A stretch of DNA of 64,000 nt. It comes from Dama dama. Taxonomy: Eukaryota > Chordata > Mammalia > Artiodactyla > Cervidae. Below the pieces are notes generated by a model that was given only the letters and a program-made list of their open reading frames with translations, was not told where the DNA came from and made no database searches. The position numbers and the translations under genes are program-made. This document shows, one piece after another, positions 20,981 to 30,504 of the stretch (within the stretch, counting starts at the first letter, position 1; each line of letters begins with the position of its first letter). The stretch lies in contig NC_083692.1 of the NCBI RefSeq assembly GCF_033118175.1, positions 94,730,501 through 94,794,500 on the forward strand. The letters are read 5' to 3'.

Positions 20981-22543
20981 TCAGCCATTGTCGAAGCTCA
21001 GCAGCTCGAAGGCCGGAGGAGGGCAGGAGGTCTCCCTGGGGTGCTCTGGTCCCTGGCCCCTAGAGGTCGGGGCCCGAGAGGCCTGGGGACAGTCACTAGC
21101 CCAGTGTCCTCGCTGTTTGCACAACGGGCACGGCTTGGAAGGAGGCCGCGGATTGGGGCACATCTTGGCCCAGTGTCCTTCTTGGCTGCACTTGAAGCAG
21201 GCCCCCGGAGGGGGGTTTTGGGACCCCGAGCCTGCCGCCAGCCGCAGGGCCACTACCAAGGCCTGGGTTTGTTGGTTTAAGAGGCTTGCCTGAAATTCGG
21301 CCTCTTGCTTGAGCCTTGCCTTTCGGCTGGCCTCAGCAGTTTCTTCACGGGCATTGTAAACCTTAAAGGCCATTTTTACCAGGTCTCGAATAGGGGTCTG
21401 AGGGCCGTCCTCGGCCTTGGCCAGCTTTTTTCGGATGTCAGGTGCAGATTGGGAGATAAAACGATTGGCCAAGGTAGCTGCCCCAATGGGGGACTCCGGG
21501 GACAGTCTGGTGTATTGAACAAGGGCCTCAGTCAGCCAATTAAGAAACACGGCTGGGTTTTCGTCGGGCCCCTGAGTCACCTCATCTAGTTTGAGGAGGT
21601 TTACTACCTTATGAGAGGACGTTTCCATTCCATCGAGGATACACTCTATCATATAGCGTACCTGCAGCTGGCCGCCACCCCCTTCCTGGTAGTTCCAATC
21701 AGGGTCGGTGTCAGGAACTGCCTGAGCTCCCGGGGGGCGCTCGGGGGAGGGGTTGGCACAGTGCCGCTGGTCGGCCTGAGCCCTGGCCGCCGTCCAAATG
21801 GCCTGCCTCTCTTCGGGGGTGGTGGTAGACCCCAGGATGACATATATGTCCTGCCATGTTAAGGCATAGGCGCGGGTCAGACCAGTAAACTGCTTAATGT
21901 ACTGAGTGGGGTTGGAGGAAAAGGATCCCAGCTTGGCCTCGATCTGTGCTAAGTCCTGGAGAGAGAAGGGGACGTGGACCTGGGCCAGGCCGTCGGCTCC
22001 GGCTACTTGTCGCAGGGGAAGTAGCGGGGCCGGGGGAGGGGGAGGGGAGGCCCCTGGAGGGTTGCTGTGGGAGCGAGTGTGGGAGCTAACCGGAGATGAG
22101 AAGGGAGTGACGGGGGGAAGGGGAGGATACAAGATAGGGTTAAGGGCCGGAGGATCCGGGGCCGGTGGTGGAGTCTTGGGGGCGGGAGCAGAGGCAAAAG
22201 AGGCCGGAGTAGGGTTAGAGGGGGAGGGGTTAGGAGGGGCCGGAGAGGAGGGGGAGGGGCGAGAGCGCAACGCCCAAAAGGCCTGAACACAGGGGGCCTC
22301 AGACCATTTTCCCGTTCTCTGGCAGTAATTATCCAAATCACGGAGGACGTCAAAGTCTAGTGTCCCTGTGGCTGGCCATTGTGAGCCATTATCTAGGGAA
22401 TACTGAGGCCAGGCCTGTGAGCACAGAAAAGTGAGCCGCTTGGGGCGGATATCTCTCTTTAGCCCTAGAGTCCGCAGGTTAGCCAGCAGGCACTCTAAGT
22501 GGGTGGAGTATTGGGGATCGGGTTTGGAGGCTGTCGATCCCAT
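20981..22543 (-). CDS. gag: Endogenous retroviral Gag polyprotein, open for 520 codons
   Basis: Gag assembles retroviral particles at the plasma membrane. The start at 22543 is chosen because it begins M-G, fitting N-myristoylation, sits in a strong Kozak context (GCCATGG) and gives a normal class I matrix start; an in-frame upstream ATG at 22822 would add 93 leader codons. Approximate order: matrix 1-95; Pro/Ser-rich linker 95-185 with an LYPPL motif at 138-142 that fits ALIX-type late domains; capsid core 190-435 with a major-homology-like block near 325-350; a charged segment 395-420; nucleocapsid with two CX2CX4HX4C zinc knuckles (C449-C462 and C472-C485). Most gammaretroviruses have one knuckle. 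Length is typical. There is no internal stop. Whether it is expressed is unknown. Confidence 0.9.
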   Translation of the reverse strand: MGSTASKPDPQYSTHLECLLANLRTLGLKRDIRPKRLTFLCSQAWPQYSLDNGSQWPATGTLDFDVLRDLDNYCQRTGKWSEAPCVQAFWALRSRPSPSSPAPPNPSPSNPTPASFASAPAPKTPPPAPDPPALNPILYPPLPPVTPFSSPVSSHTRSHSNPPGASPPPPPAPLLPLRQVAGADGLAQVHVPFSLQDLAQIEAKLGSFSSNPTQYIKQFTGLTRAYALTWQDIYVILGSTTTPEERQAIWTAARAQADQRHCANPSPERPPGAQAVPDTDPDWNYQEGGGGQLQVRYMIECILDGMETSSHKVVNLLKLDEVTQGPDENPAVFLNWLTEALVQYTRLSPESPIGAATLANRFISQSAPDIRKKLAKAEDGPQTPIRDLVKMAFKVYNAREETAEASRKARLKQEAEFQASLLNQQTQALVVALRLAAGSGSQNPPPGACFKCSQEGHWAKMCPNPRPPSKPCPLCKQRGHWASDCPQASRAPTSRGQGPEHPRETSCPPPAFELLSFDNG

Positions 22544-22989
22544 GGCGACCACGGGGCGTGGAGGCAATCCCCGCTGTCCGAACGTCTTCGGACGAGTCAA
22601 GGGGAGCCGGAGGTCCGTGTAGTCGCGGGGAACGTCTTCCTCACGACCGCAGGGACCCGGAAAGGCCGAAGCCGGAGGTCTACTCAGCCACTGGGGACGT
22701 CTCCCCACCAGCTGGTGACCGGGAAGGCCGAAGCCGGAGGCCGAAGCCGGAGGTCTACTCAGCCGCTGGGGACGTCTCCCCACCAGCTGGTGACCGGGAG
22801 GGCCCAGTAAGTGCGCACCCATTACTGGGCCCTAGGAGGTGGTCGCCAGGGAGGGCAGGCCCCAAAGCCAAAGGGACTTACCCCGTATCCTGCCGTCCGG
22901 GGGGTTGGTCAGCCGCCTGGGTCCGAGGCTTCCGTGGCGGTGGAGCTCAAGGGGGCCTCAATGGCGAGTGCCGGGGGCCCTCAACTCGA
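22544..22989 (-). other. Retroviral leader with in-frame upstream extension
   Basis: About 446 bp between primer site and gag start. The gag frame stays open upstream for 93 codons from an ATG at 22822. This extension is Arg/Pro/Gly-rich and has no hydrophobic signal-anchor, so it does not look like a classic glycosylated Gag leader. It contains the 62-bp repeats listed separately. Confidence 0.6.
22666..22802 (-). repeat. 62-bp tandem repeats in the retroviral leader
   Basis: Full units at 22666-22727 and 22741-22802, with a 13-bp partial unit (22728-22740) between them. Shared words include 'ccgaagccggaggtctactc' and 'ccaccagctggtgaccggga'. On the minus strand they encode a repeated Pro/Arg-rich block in frame with gag. 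Confidence 0.9.
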
Positions 22990-23007
22990 GCCTCACGTTG
23001 GGCGCCA
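22990..23007 (-). other. Primer binding site, Lys-tRNA type
   Basis: Minus-strand TGGCGCCCAACGTGAGGC lies two bases after the 5' LTR. It matches the site complementary to the 3' end of tRNA-Lys(1,2) at 17 of 18 positions, as I recall that tRNA. Gammaretroviruses usually carry Pro- or Gln-type sites. Confidence 0.85.
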
Positions 23008-23009
23008 GA

Positions 23010-23354
23010 TGTTAGAAAACGCCGTGGGAGGAAAAAAGCTGCCTCTGAGGACCGGTGGTAAAGGCCTTTATTGAGCGGTCGCTCTCGGGCAGAACTCCCG
23101 GGGGCGGGTGAGTGAGGAGACAAAGGGAGTCTGCGAGGTATGAGGGGTGGGGAGGGGTTTTATAGCCAGGGCCGGCATTTAAGCCAGGTCTTTTCATATA
23201 AGGAAGAAAGCGCGGGCTACAGCGGCGGTTAGTGTCCGAGGGCTCTGTGTTGGTACCTGATTGGACCAGGCTGCAGGGGGTCGGTCCCTGGAAGTTAGCC
23301 AGCCTCTGGAATTTGTCTTGTGGCACTTTTTCTGGGGCATGCCCCGACCTTTCA
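23010..23354 (-). repeat. 5' LTR of the endogenous retrovirus
   Basis: 345 bp, the promoter copy for the minus-strand provirus. It keeps a TATA-like CTATAAAA (23165-23158) and an AATAAA (23072-23067). Seven CpG sites present in the other LTR read TG or CA here. Confidence 0.95.
23158..23165 (-). promoter_or_regulatory. TATA-like box in the 5' LTR
   Basis: CTATAAAA on the minus strand, about 90 bp upstream of the AATAAA, in the expected U3 position. The equivalent site in the 3' LTR is altered. Activity cannot be judged from sequence. Confidence 0.6.
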
Positions 23355-23359
23355 ATGAC

Positions 23360-24400
23360 CCGTGAGCTGAGGTCTCTGCAGAGTGAGGGGCAAGAACAGG
23401 CCAAATCTTTGCTGTCCAGACGTCCAGCTGTCCAGCATAGTCCCTGGTGATGGGTTGCTTGTTTATTTAGATTCTGATCAGCTCCAGCTGTCTGGCAAGG
23501 AGCCCCGCCACGGGCCCAGCACTCTGCAGGGTCTTGGCTCTACGAGGTCCTAGCCATGATGCTGGCTTCCTGTGCTCTTGTCGGCAGAAGAGGTCAAGGG
23601 CATTCAGAGATGTGTGAGGCGCTGGTGTGGAGGGACGCCTGGCCGGCGGGGAAGGCAGAGGACGGCGCTGAGCCTCCAGCTCCTTCTCGCTGGCAGCTGG
23701 CTGCTGCTCAGCCTGGGAGTCTGTCTGCTCACTCTGAGTTTCCCATGGCTGGCTCCTTCGCACCCTTCAGATCTTAGCCCGGACGTCACTTCCCCGGAGA
23801 CGAGCTCGTCTCAGCCAACCTCGCCGCACCTTCTGCCGCAGCACCTTTGGCTTCCCCGGCTGCTCTCAGGGATCCTCAGAAGCTGCACGTGGATGTCAGT
23901 CCCGAGGGTTTGTCTGTCCTGGTTCCCTCGATCCCCCAGCCCGCAGGGCCACATGCGCATTCACAACACACATGTGTGGCATGAAGGAGTATCTTCACCC
24001 TGCAGATTCTCAGGCCATCTTAGATTTCTGTTCCCTTCTATAATCTCCCTCTCCCTTTGGTTTCCTTAAACAGTCAGCCATAACTATATAATGGCAAAAC
24101 GGAAAAATTTGAATAAATAATTCTCCCACTTGAAACCTTTTTTTGAGGACCCTCACTCTTCTTCAGCACAGAGCCCTGCTGTCTCTTGGGTTGTCTGCCA
24201 GTTTATCATCCGCATGTGTTCATGAACATCCTTTCAGCACCCTCCCCCAACCCAGACCCTGCCTTGTTACGAATGTTTCATCAATGCATGAATAATTCTA
24301 AATGATTACATGATATTCCCGATACCATTGCTTGTACCTTCTCTGTGTAAGTGACTGTTTATGCTGTGCGCGGGATGGGTAAGAATCCGATTTCTCCTCT
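23360..24400. other. GC-rich unassigned sequence flanking the retrovirus
   Basis: No gene supported. ORFs at 23467-23763 (-) and 23572-24069 (+) overlap in opposite strands with no recognisable domain. A weak L2-like stretch may lie at about 23755-23990. Confidence 0.4.
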
Positions 24401-24409
24401 CAGATCACC

Positions 24410-24540
24410 TAGGGGATGATTATTAAGACTTATACTGATGGAAAAACTGAGGCTCAGAGAAGTGAAGCCAATTTGTTCAAGGACACACAGCAAGGGTTTA
24501 AATCACGTCTGTGCTCTGGACGATGCCATTCAAATCTGGT
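24410..24540 (-). repeat. MIR SINE (antisense)
   Basis: 'aaaactgaggctcagagaag' followed by 'aaggacacacagcaagggtt' is the antisense MIR core. Confidence 0.8.
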
Positions 24541-24559
24541 GGTGTCGGGGACAGTTCTG

Positions 24560-24690
24560 TAGTCAGTCAGTTCAGTCGTTCAGTCGTGTCTGACTCTTTG
24601 CAACCCCATGGACTGCAGCACACCAGGCCTCCCTGTCCATCGCCAACTCCCGGAGTTTACTCAATCTCATGTCCATTGACTCGGTGATGC
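24560..24690 (-). repeat. BovB 3'-end fragment (antisense)
   Basis: 'cagttcagtcgttcagtcgt', 'gactctttgcaaccccatgg' and 'ggcctccctgtccatcgcca' are the antisense BovB terminus. Confidence 0.9.
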
Positions 24691-24828
24691 CACTTACAGT
24701 TAATGTAACCTGCTTCTAATTCTGAGCAGTGGGGTTTGTTCATATTTTGATGTTATAGACCAGTGCCCTCCAAAATGGACACTTGTAATTGGGGTAGGTG
24801 GGGGTGCATGAGATCTATTATAGTAAGC

Positions 24829-24868
24829 AAAAAAAAAAAAAAAAAAAACAAAAAACAAAAACCAAAAA
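24829..24868. repeat. A-rich tract
   Basis: Twenty A followed by interrupted A/C sequence. It could be the tail of a retrocopy inserted on the plus strand, but I recognise no body upstream. Confidence 0.7.
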
Positions 24869-24869
24869 A

Positions 24870-27280
24870 ACTACTATACTATTAATTTCTATTTCTTTGC
24901 ATTCCCGCCATAATTCTTAACATTATATATCTTCAAGAACATGCATAATTTACAAGTACTAGAAGAAAAAAATATATAGTGAATGTTTGCATTATTTTTG
25001 TTTGTTTAACAGATGTGGGTTATGTATGCAAAACATGTTGATGAGGATCTTATACATATAACAGCAGCTTAAGGCAATGATTAAAAAGAAAGGGAAGGCA
25101 CCAGGAACAGGACATCTACTACATAAAAATCTTTGTGCATTTTTTAGTTTTTTTTTTCCTCTGGGGTTTATCAGCAGAAGTCTTGACTTCTCTCTCCCAG
25201 ATCGTGTTCTTAATGTGAGGCTCCCTGTGCAGCTCAAGAACTACACGTCCAGCTCTCAGGATGGGTACTCCCCCTTCTCCCCATGACAAGCCAGGACACT
25301 CAGCAGAGAGATCCCTGGACCAGGCATCAAGTCCTGGTGATCTCTAGATGTATAATCTTGGACCTTCATTCATTCCTCACACCACAGGTTTCCCCAGGAT
25401 CCTAGTAAGTGCTGGAGCCCGGACTATGCAGGAGGAGCTCCAAGGTGACCATCACATGACCCAGCCCTCCAGAGCCGGATGTGCAGAGACCATTCCAAAT
25501 AATGCGATTGTGCAGACATTCCTGGGGGAGAATAAAGGCAACTCTGATGAAATTTTCATGAGGGTTGGGCATATTTCAGAGAAGACTTGCAGCAAAGCTA
25601 TGCCTGAGCCTGGGTCTTGCAGGATGAACAGGTCACCAGATGAACAGTAGGTGTGATGGTTTCTGTGCCAGCACACAAGGGCTTGGCTTACCGAGGAGGG
25701 TCGGGGTGACGCTAACTTCCCGTGTTGGATCACTGCCTATGGGGGAAGTGGTTTTGGGGGGGTACTTTGGAAGAGCGGGCATGGCCCAGATCACAAAGGA
25801 CTCTGAACGTCAAAGGGCTTGACGATCGCTCTAAAGGCTGTGATGAGCTGTGGGAAGGGTAAAGTAGGAGAGTAGCCATTTAGGTCTAAATCATTTGGGC
25901 AATGATGTGGCAAGGGAGAGAAAGGATTTGTTACACAAGCAGAGGCAATCCAAGGAGGCAAGACCAAAGTAGTTAGAGGGAAATGGGGCTGAGGATGTTA
26001 TGGAGGAGACAAAATTAGTGCGACTTCATGGCTGGCCAGATTCGTTAAGCAAGAGGGGCCCAGGTTGATTTCAAGGATGTGACTTGGCGGGTAGTAGTAT
26101 TATTGACCAAGATAGGCACTGAGGAGAAAGACCTGATCTGTAGAGAAACTATTATATTTGAAAAGAAATATTCAAAAGGCAACTGGTGATGTGGGTCTGG
26201 ACATCAGAGACAAGTCCTTGCTGGGGATGGGTGGTCTTGGAACTCATTAGCTTAAAGAGGGTTTGGGGAGTCCCAGGAATATCTAAGAGGACAAATAGCC
26301 TTGGCTGATAGCATTTGCCGATTGCAGCAAATGCTGCAATTGTTAAGAGCTTTGTAAATTGTAAGAGCTTTGTAAAATTGTAAATATTCAAGCTACCAAT
26401 GGATCACTGAATGCAGAGTTGGGTTTGATGCCTACCGTCTGCTCTTGTGAGCTGGGATGAGCCGGCTGGACACATAGCAACGGTCACACTGCAAGTATGG
26501 TGAAATCTCTCATCTGCTGGAAGCCTGTGGGATTTTTCTCCATAGCTCATCCAGTGAATTGTGTGTGTCTCCTGTGCGTGCTTCTGCGTGATGCAATATC
26601 AGTGAACGGATGGGGACTTTGTTTTTGCTGCATCACTGCAGAGTGTACAGACCCCTCCTCCTGCTTCTTGGTGACCCCAGGCAGGCTCTGCTGGGTCTAC
26701 AGGAATCTGGGAGCCACCTCCCAGGGAAGGCTTTTCCCCAGGGCCCCACCTATGGAGCCTCCAAAGCTCCCAGAGTTTCCAAGTGGCCCTGACCCAATTT
26801 CAAGTTCTCCCATACCTTCTCCAGCACAGGGAAGTCTACTTTTTGTTTCCATGTTGCTGAGGAAAAAGGTTGAAGCTCTTAACACAATTTTAAAGTCATA
26901 GCAGCACAGCCTTTTCACCCCTTAGCCTTTTGTCTCTTTTGATCAAATTGTGTCAAATTCAAGAGGCCTTTTTCTGGGCTTTTCATTGTCACTTTGTCAA
27001 GCCTCCCTGTCTCATGTTTGCTCTTCTCTTCTTTTGAAAGTTACAATTCCTCAGACACCAGTGCAGGCTTCAGCTGCTGTCACGGGGAGCAAGGCATCTG
27101 CTCTGCTTAGGAAGGCTCAGCAAATGAGGGTGACAGGAAGAGGGGGAGCTGGGATGGTGTGCTGTGGGGGGACGGGGAGTGAATGAGGGGTGCTGCTAAT
27201 CAGGGCAGAGAAGTCTCAGCTCTTCCCCATCAAAGGCCATGAAGCAGAGCAGAGGGAAGGGGACTTGGGGACTAGAGAGC
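24870..27280. other. Unassigned sequence
   Basis: No gene supported. ORFs such as 25348-25650, 26497-26901 and 26950-27186 have no recognisable domain and no defensible splice signals. The segment about 25810-26300 is purine-rich and resembles a diverged ancient interspersed repeat ('caaaaggcaactggtgatgt'), family unknown. Confidence 0.4.
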
Positions 27281-27284
27281 CCTG

Positions 27285-27445
27285 GGGTCAGTCCCTTTCT
27301 CCTCTGTGGCCTTGGACAAATGGTTTCACGGCTCTGAGCCTGTTTCCCAATTTGCACAACTGAATACCTACGTCATGGGGGTGTTATGAGGATGAGAAAA
27401 GGGCGCTGCAAAGCTCTGGGCTCAGTGTCTGGCGTGTGGGATGTT
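27285..27445 (+). repeat. MIR SINE
   Basis: 'ctgtggccttggacaaatgg' then 'ctctgagcctgtttcccaat' and 'ggtgttatgaggatgagaaa' follow the sense MIR order. Confidence 0.75.
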
Positions 27446-27955
27446 CCTATCAAGTGAGACTGAATATATAGCAAGTCACAAAAGCAGGCAGTAGCCAGGG
27501 GTCTCGTTAGGGGCTCAGCCACGTGGAGGAGATCTGAGAGGGGCTAGACTCAGGGTGGGCAGCAGCCGTGGGTGACCCGTCTGGGCCTCAAGTGACCAGG
27601 CTGTGAGTGTGGGGAGGGGCCCAGCTCGCAGGAGAACACACTTTTTGGTGCTTGCTCATGGAAACAGCAAAAGCAGCCCCTGGGACTGAGTGATAGCTCA
27701 AAATGGGATTGCTGTGACTTCTCAAATGACTCGTTTTTTGTCTTCCTGGTTATAAAGTATGTTCAGGTGTAGAAATCATGGGGAATACAAAATAAAAAGA
27801 AAGAGAGAATTTACCTTAAAAGACAGAGGAAAATGGTACTTAGACTTTTTATTCAATGTACACACATGTATATTTTTAAATATATGTTTTTGGCTACATA
27901 TTATATATGTAGTTGTAGTTGTACAACAGGAACAGTTGTTGTTCCTGATTTTTTC
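27446..27955. other. Unassigned sequence
   Basis: Nothing recognised; turns AT-rich after 27.75 kb. Confidence 0.4.
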
Positions 27956-27959
27956 TTTT

Positions 27960-28130
27960 TTTACTCAATATTACATCAGCAAACACTTGTTCTTGTCATT
28001 TCATAGTTGCTTTAAAAATGTTTTTAGTTACTGTCCAATATTCTGTTCTAAAACACTGTTGATTTGTTTTTCAGCTATTTCCGTTTGCCTCCACCTTTAA
28101 AAATAATGCTTAGAGGAGAATTCTTGTAGC
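27960..28130 (-). mobile_element. Old L1M 3'-region fragment (antisense)
   Basis: 'actgtccaatattctgttct' and the following block with 'aaaataatgcttagaggaga' resemble the antisense L1 3' region. Diverged. Confidence 0.45.
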
Positions 28131-28157
28131 TGAGACTTTGTCCCTGAGATTAGTTCC

Positions 28158-28525
28158 TGTTACGGACTGAATGTTTGCATTTGCCCACTGCCCCCTCACC
28201 CCCAACCCCTGCACCCCTTCTCAACTCAGTGAAACCAAATCAACTACAACAGGGCCTTTGGAAATTAGGTCATGGGGGTGGAGCCCTCATGAATGGGATT
28301 AGTGCCCTTATAAGAAAAAGTATGAGAGAGCTTCCTTCTTATCCGTGCTATGCAAGGATACAGTAAAAAGAAGACCATCTGAAAATCAGGAAGCAGGCCC
28401 CCACCAGACGCCAAATCCGCCAGCACTTTGATCTTGGTCTTCCCTGCCTCCAGAACTGTAAGAAACCAAAGTGTGTTGAAGTCTCGCAGTCTATAGTAAC
28501 TGGTTATAGCAGCCTCAACCCACTG
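28158..28525 (+). repeat. MSTA/MLT1-type MaLR solo LTR
   Basis: 'tgttacggactgaatgtttg' start, 'attaggtcatgggggtggag', 'atgaatgggattagtgccct', 'cctgcctccagaactgtaag' and an end near 'tggttatagcagcctcaacc' follow the MaLR LTR order closely. I see no internal region beside it. Confidence 0.88.
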
Positions 28526-28529
28526 GGGC

Positions 28530-29435
28530 ATTTCACAAGGCTGTATTTATAGAACTGGATAATGTCAAAGGGGCATGAACATTTTTTAGATTCTAGATCC
28601 ATTTTGCCCTTCAGAGAAAGTGCCCAAATTATCTATCCCTCTGCAGCATCTGTGTTCTAGCCAATCAGTTATTTGTACATAAAGCTCTTGAAGGTCTCTT
28701 TGGGGGAGGTTCATGCACTTCATGTTAAAGAATGCTACATTATTACAGTAATGGAGAAGATTAAAATAAGACCAAATGGCATAGCTGGCTCAAACAGAAG
28801 AGAGACGTCTCCATAGACCAGAAATCGAACTGAAATTCCAAACGGTAGGTGATCTTGAAGAGATGTGAGCCACACATAAGAGGAAATGACTGAGAGTTCA
28901 AGTTCTAGGAGATGGAGTGATTAAAACTGTTCCACAAGGGAGGTGACAGAGCCAGGCTCCCCGCCGGAGATGTGTCCTCCTGCCCTTGGAGAGAGCGGGT
29001 GTCTCTGCTACATGCTGCTCTGTCTTACCCTGGGGAGCTTCAGACAGAAGAGCAGGGCTCACAGGCCAGTGGCAGATGCAAAGGCTGTGCCAGTTTTCTG
29101 GCTCTGTGACAAGATCTGGGTCCTCATCAGCTTTGTCCTGGCAATATCAATAGCTTATTGGCATGAGAACTGGCTTTGGAAATTACCATTTACTAAAAGT
29201 CTAAAAAGGATTTTAAAATAAAAATGTACAGACTATTTTAAAAAAGCATAAGAAATTAAGAAATATAAATATCAGGAGAATATGAGAAAGAAGAAATTAT
29301 AGACCTTAGGAGAAAAAAAAGGCAGGAAACAATGGACATGTTTCAAATTGGAAATGGGTGCCGAGGTATATAACTAGGTCACAGCACATGGAGAAAGGTG
29401 TTTAAAAAATAAAGCAAGCAGTAAAGAGACATGAG
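28530..29435. other. Unassigned sequence
   Basis: No gene supported. The ORF at 28943-29221 has a hydrophobic central stretch but no recognisable family, and it ends in A/T-rich DNA. Confidence 0.4.
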
Positions 29436-29439
29436 GGTA

Positions 29440-30200
29440 GGTAGGACCCCAACGTTTGTCTTATGAGTGGAGGGAATGGAAGAGAAACACTGTTTGAAGA
29501 TATGCTTATTAGGAACATTCCAGAAAAGAAGTGAGATATGAGTTCTTACATCAAAAACTCACTCAGAACCCTGAAAAAGGAGAACTAAAAATAAATTATA
29601 TTCGCCCACATTGTAATGAACTGTAGAACATCAAGGCTGAAAAAGAACATATAGAGTCATCAGAGGAAAAATAACAGATTCCTTATAAAAGCAGTTACTT
29701 AATAGCAATTTTTTATGTTGGCAGACTTCTCATCATCAGACTTCTCTTTTTTTATTCAAGTATAGTTGATTTATAATGTTATGTTAATTTCAGGTGTATA
29801 GCAAAGTGATTCAGTTATATACACAAGCATATATATACATATATATATTCACATCCTTTTCTCTTATAGATTATTACAAAATATTGACTATAGTTCCCTG
29901 CACTATACAAAAGGTCCTTGTTGGTTATCTATTTTACTTATAGTAGTGGGTGTCATGGTGTACTTTAAAAAGGTAAAACTCATATTCTTAAACTTTGATG
30001 TTTTAAAATATAAGCTAACATATTTTACATTAAACAGTTAAAATTCAAGAATGAGGGCAAAATAAAGATACTTTCTGATACATAGAAAATAAATTTATCA
30101 CCCAGAGACCTGTATTAAAAAAATTATCGATGAGCGCATTTCTGCTAGAAGAGAAGTGAGCACAGTGAGGAGATAGCGAAGGAACAGTGTTAAACAAACC
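29440..30200 (+). mobile_element. Old L1M fragment (sense) interrupted by an L1 3' end
   Basis: Stretches such as 'attcaagaatgagggcaaaa' and 'aaagatactttctgatacat' resemble an upstream L1M segment. They are split by an antisense L1 3' UTR piece at 29745-29960. Confidence 0.5.
29745..29960 (-). mobile_element. Artiodactyl L1 3' UTR fragment (antisense)
   Basis: 'caagtatagttgatttataa', 'cagcaaagtgattcagttat'-type text and 'tatagttccctgcactatac' are the antisense 3' UTR common to ungulate L1 copies. Confidence 0.75.
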
Positions 30201-30504
30201 TCGAGAAAATATCTTGGCAAACGAACTAACCTTTGATGTCAAAATTATTTTGATGTGCTTTTTGAAAGGCAAGACTAAAACCCTAAATAAAAAAGTGTGT
30301 GTGTGCGTGGTTGTGCGTGGTTGGGACATGCATGCTACAGGAAAACCCTGATAGGCTATTGTGTCAGTTCTCAAACTATAGACTGCCCCCCTCTCCCGAA
30401 TCCACCCTTTATGGCCCCGCTTGTGATGCTGGACTCTTTGTCCCTTGCCAGAACCGCACGATGTTAAGCTTTGTAGGAAAATAAGAGTCTATTTTTGGCA
30501 AGCG
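30201..30504. other. Unassigned sequence
   Basis: No gene seen; includes a short imperfect GT-rich stretch near 30295-30330. Confidence 0.4.

Larger units (their letters stand above)
19879..23354 (-). mobile_element. Class I (gammaretrovirus-like) endogenous retrovirus, internally deleted
   Basis: A minus-strand provirus of 3,476 bp, where 7-9 kb is usual. It has two LTRs of equal length (345 bp), TG...CA ends, and a perfect 5-bp flanking repeat 'atgac' at 19874-19878 and 23355-23359, so both ends are intact. In transcription order: 5' LTR (23354-23010), primer site, leader, open gag, protease remnant, large deletion, last part of env, polypurine-like tract, 3' LTR (20223-19879). I count 14 mismatches and no indels between LTRs (about 4%), pointing to insertion within ruminant history. 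The region is far richer in GC than the L1 DNA around it. Confidence 0.95.

Noticed and set aside
21906..22286. Plus-strand ORFs across the retroviral gag
   Set aside because: They are shadows of the gag frame in Pro-rich, GC-rich DNA (Gly-rich translations).
26497..26901. A 134-codon ORF with a Cys-rich start
   Set aside because: No domain, and an opposite-strand ORF overlaps it. Codon use gave no clear signal by eye.
28943..29221. A small membrane-protein-like ORF
   Set aside because: One hydrophobic stretch only, no relatives recognised, no expression signals visible.
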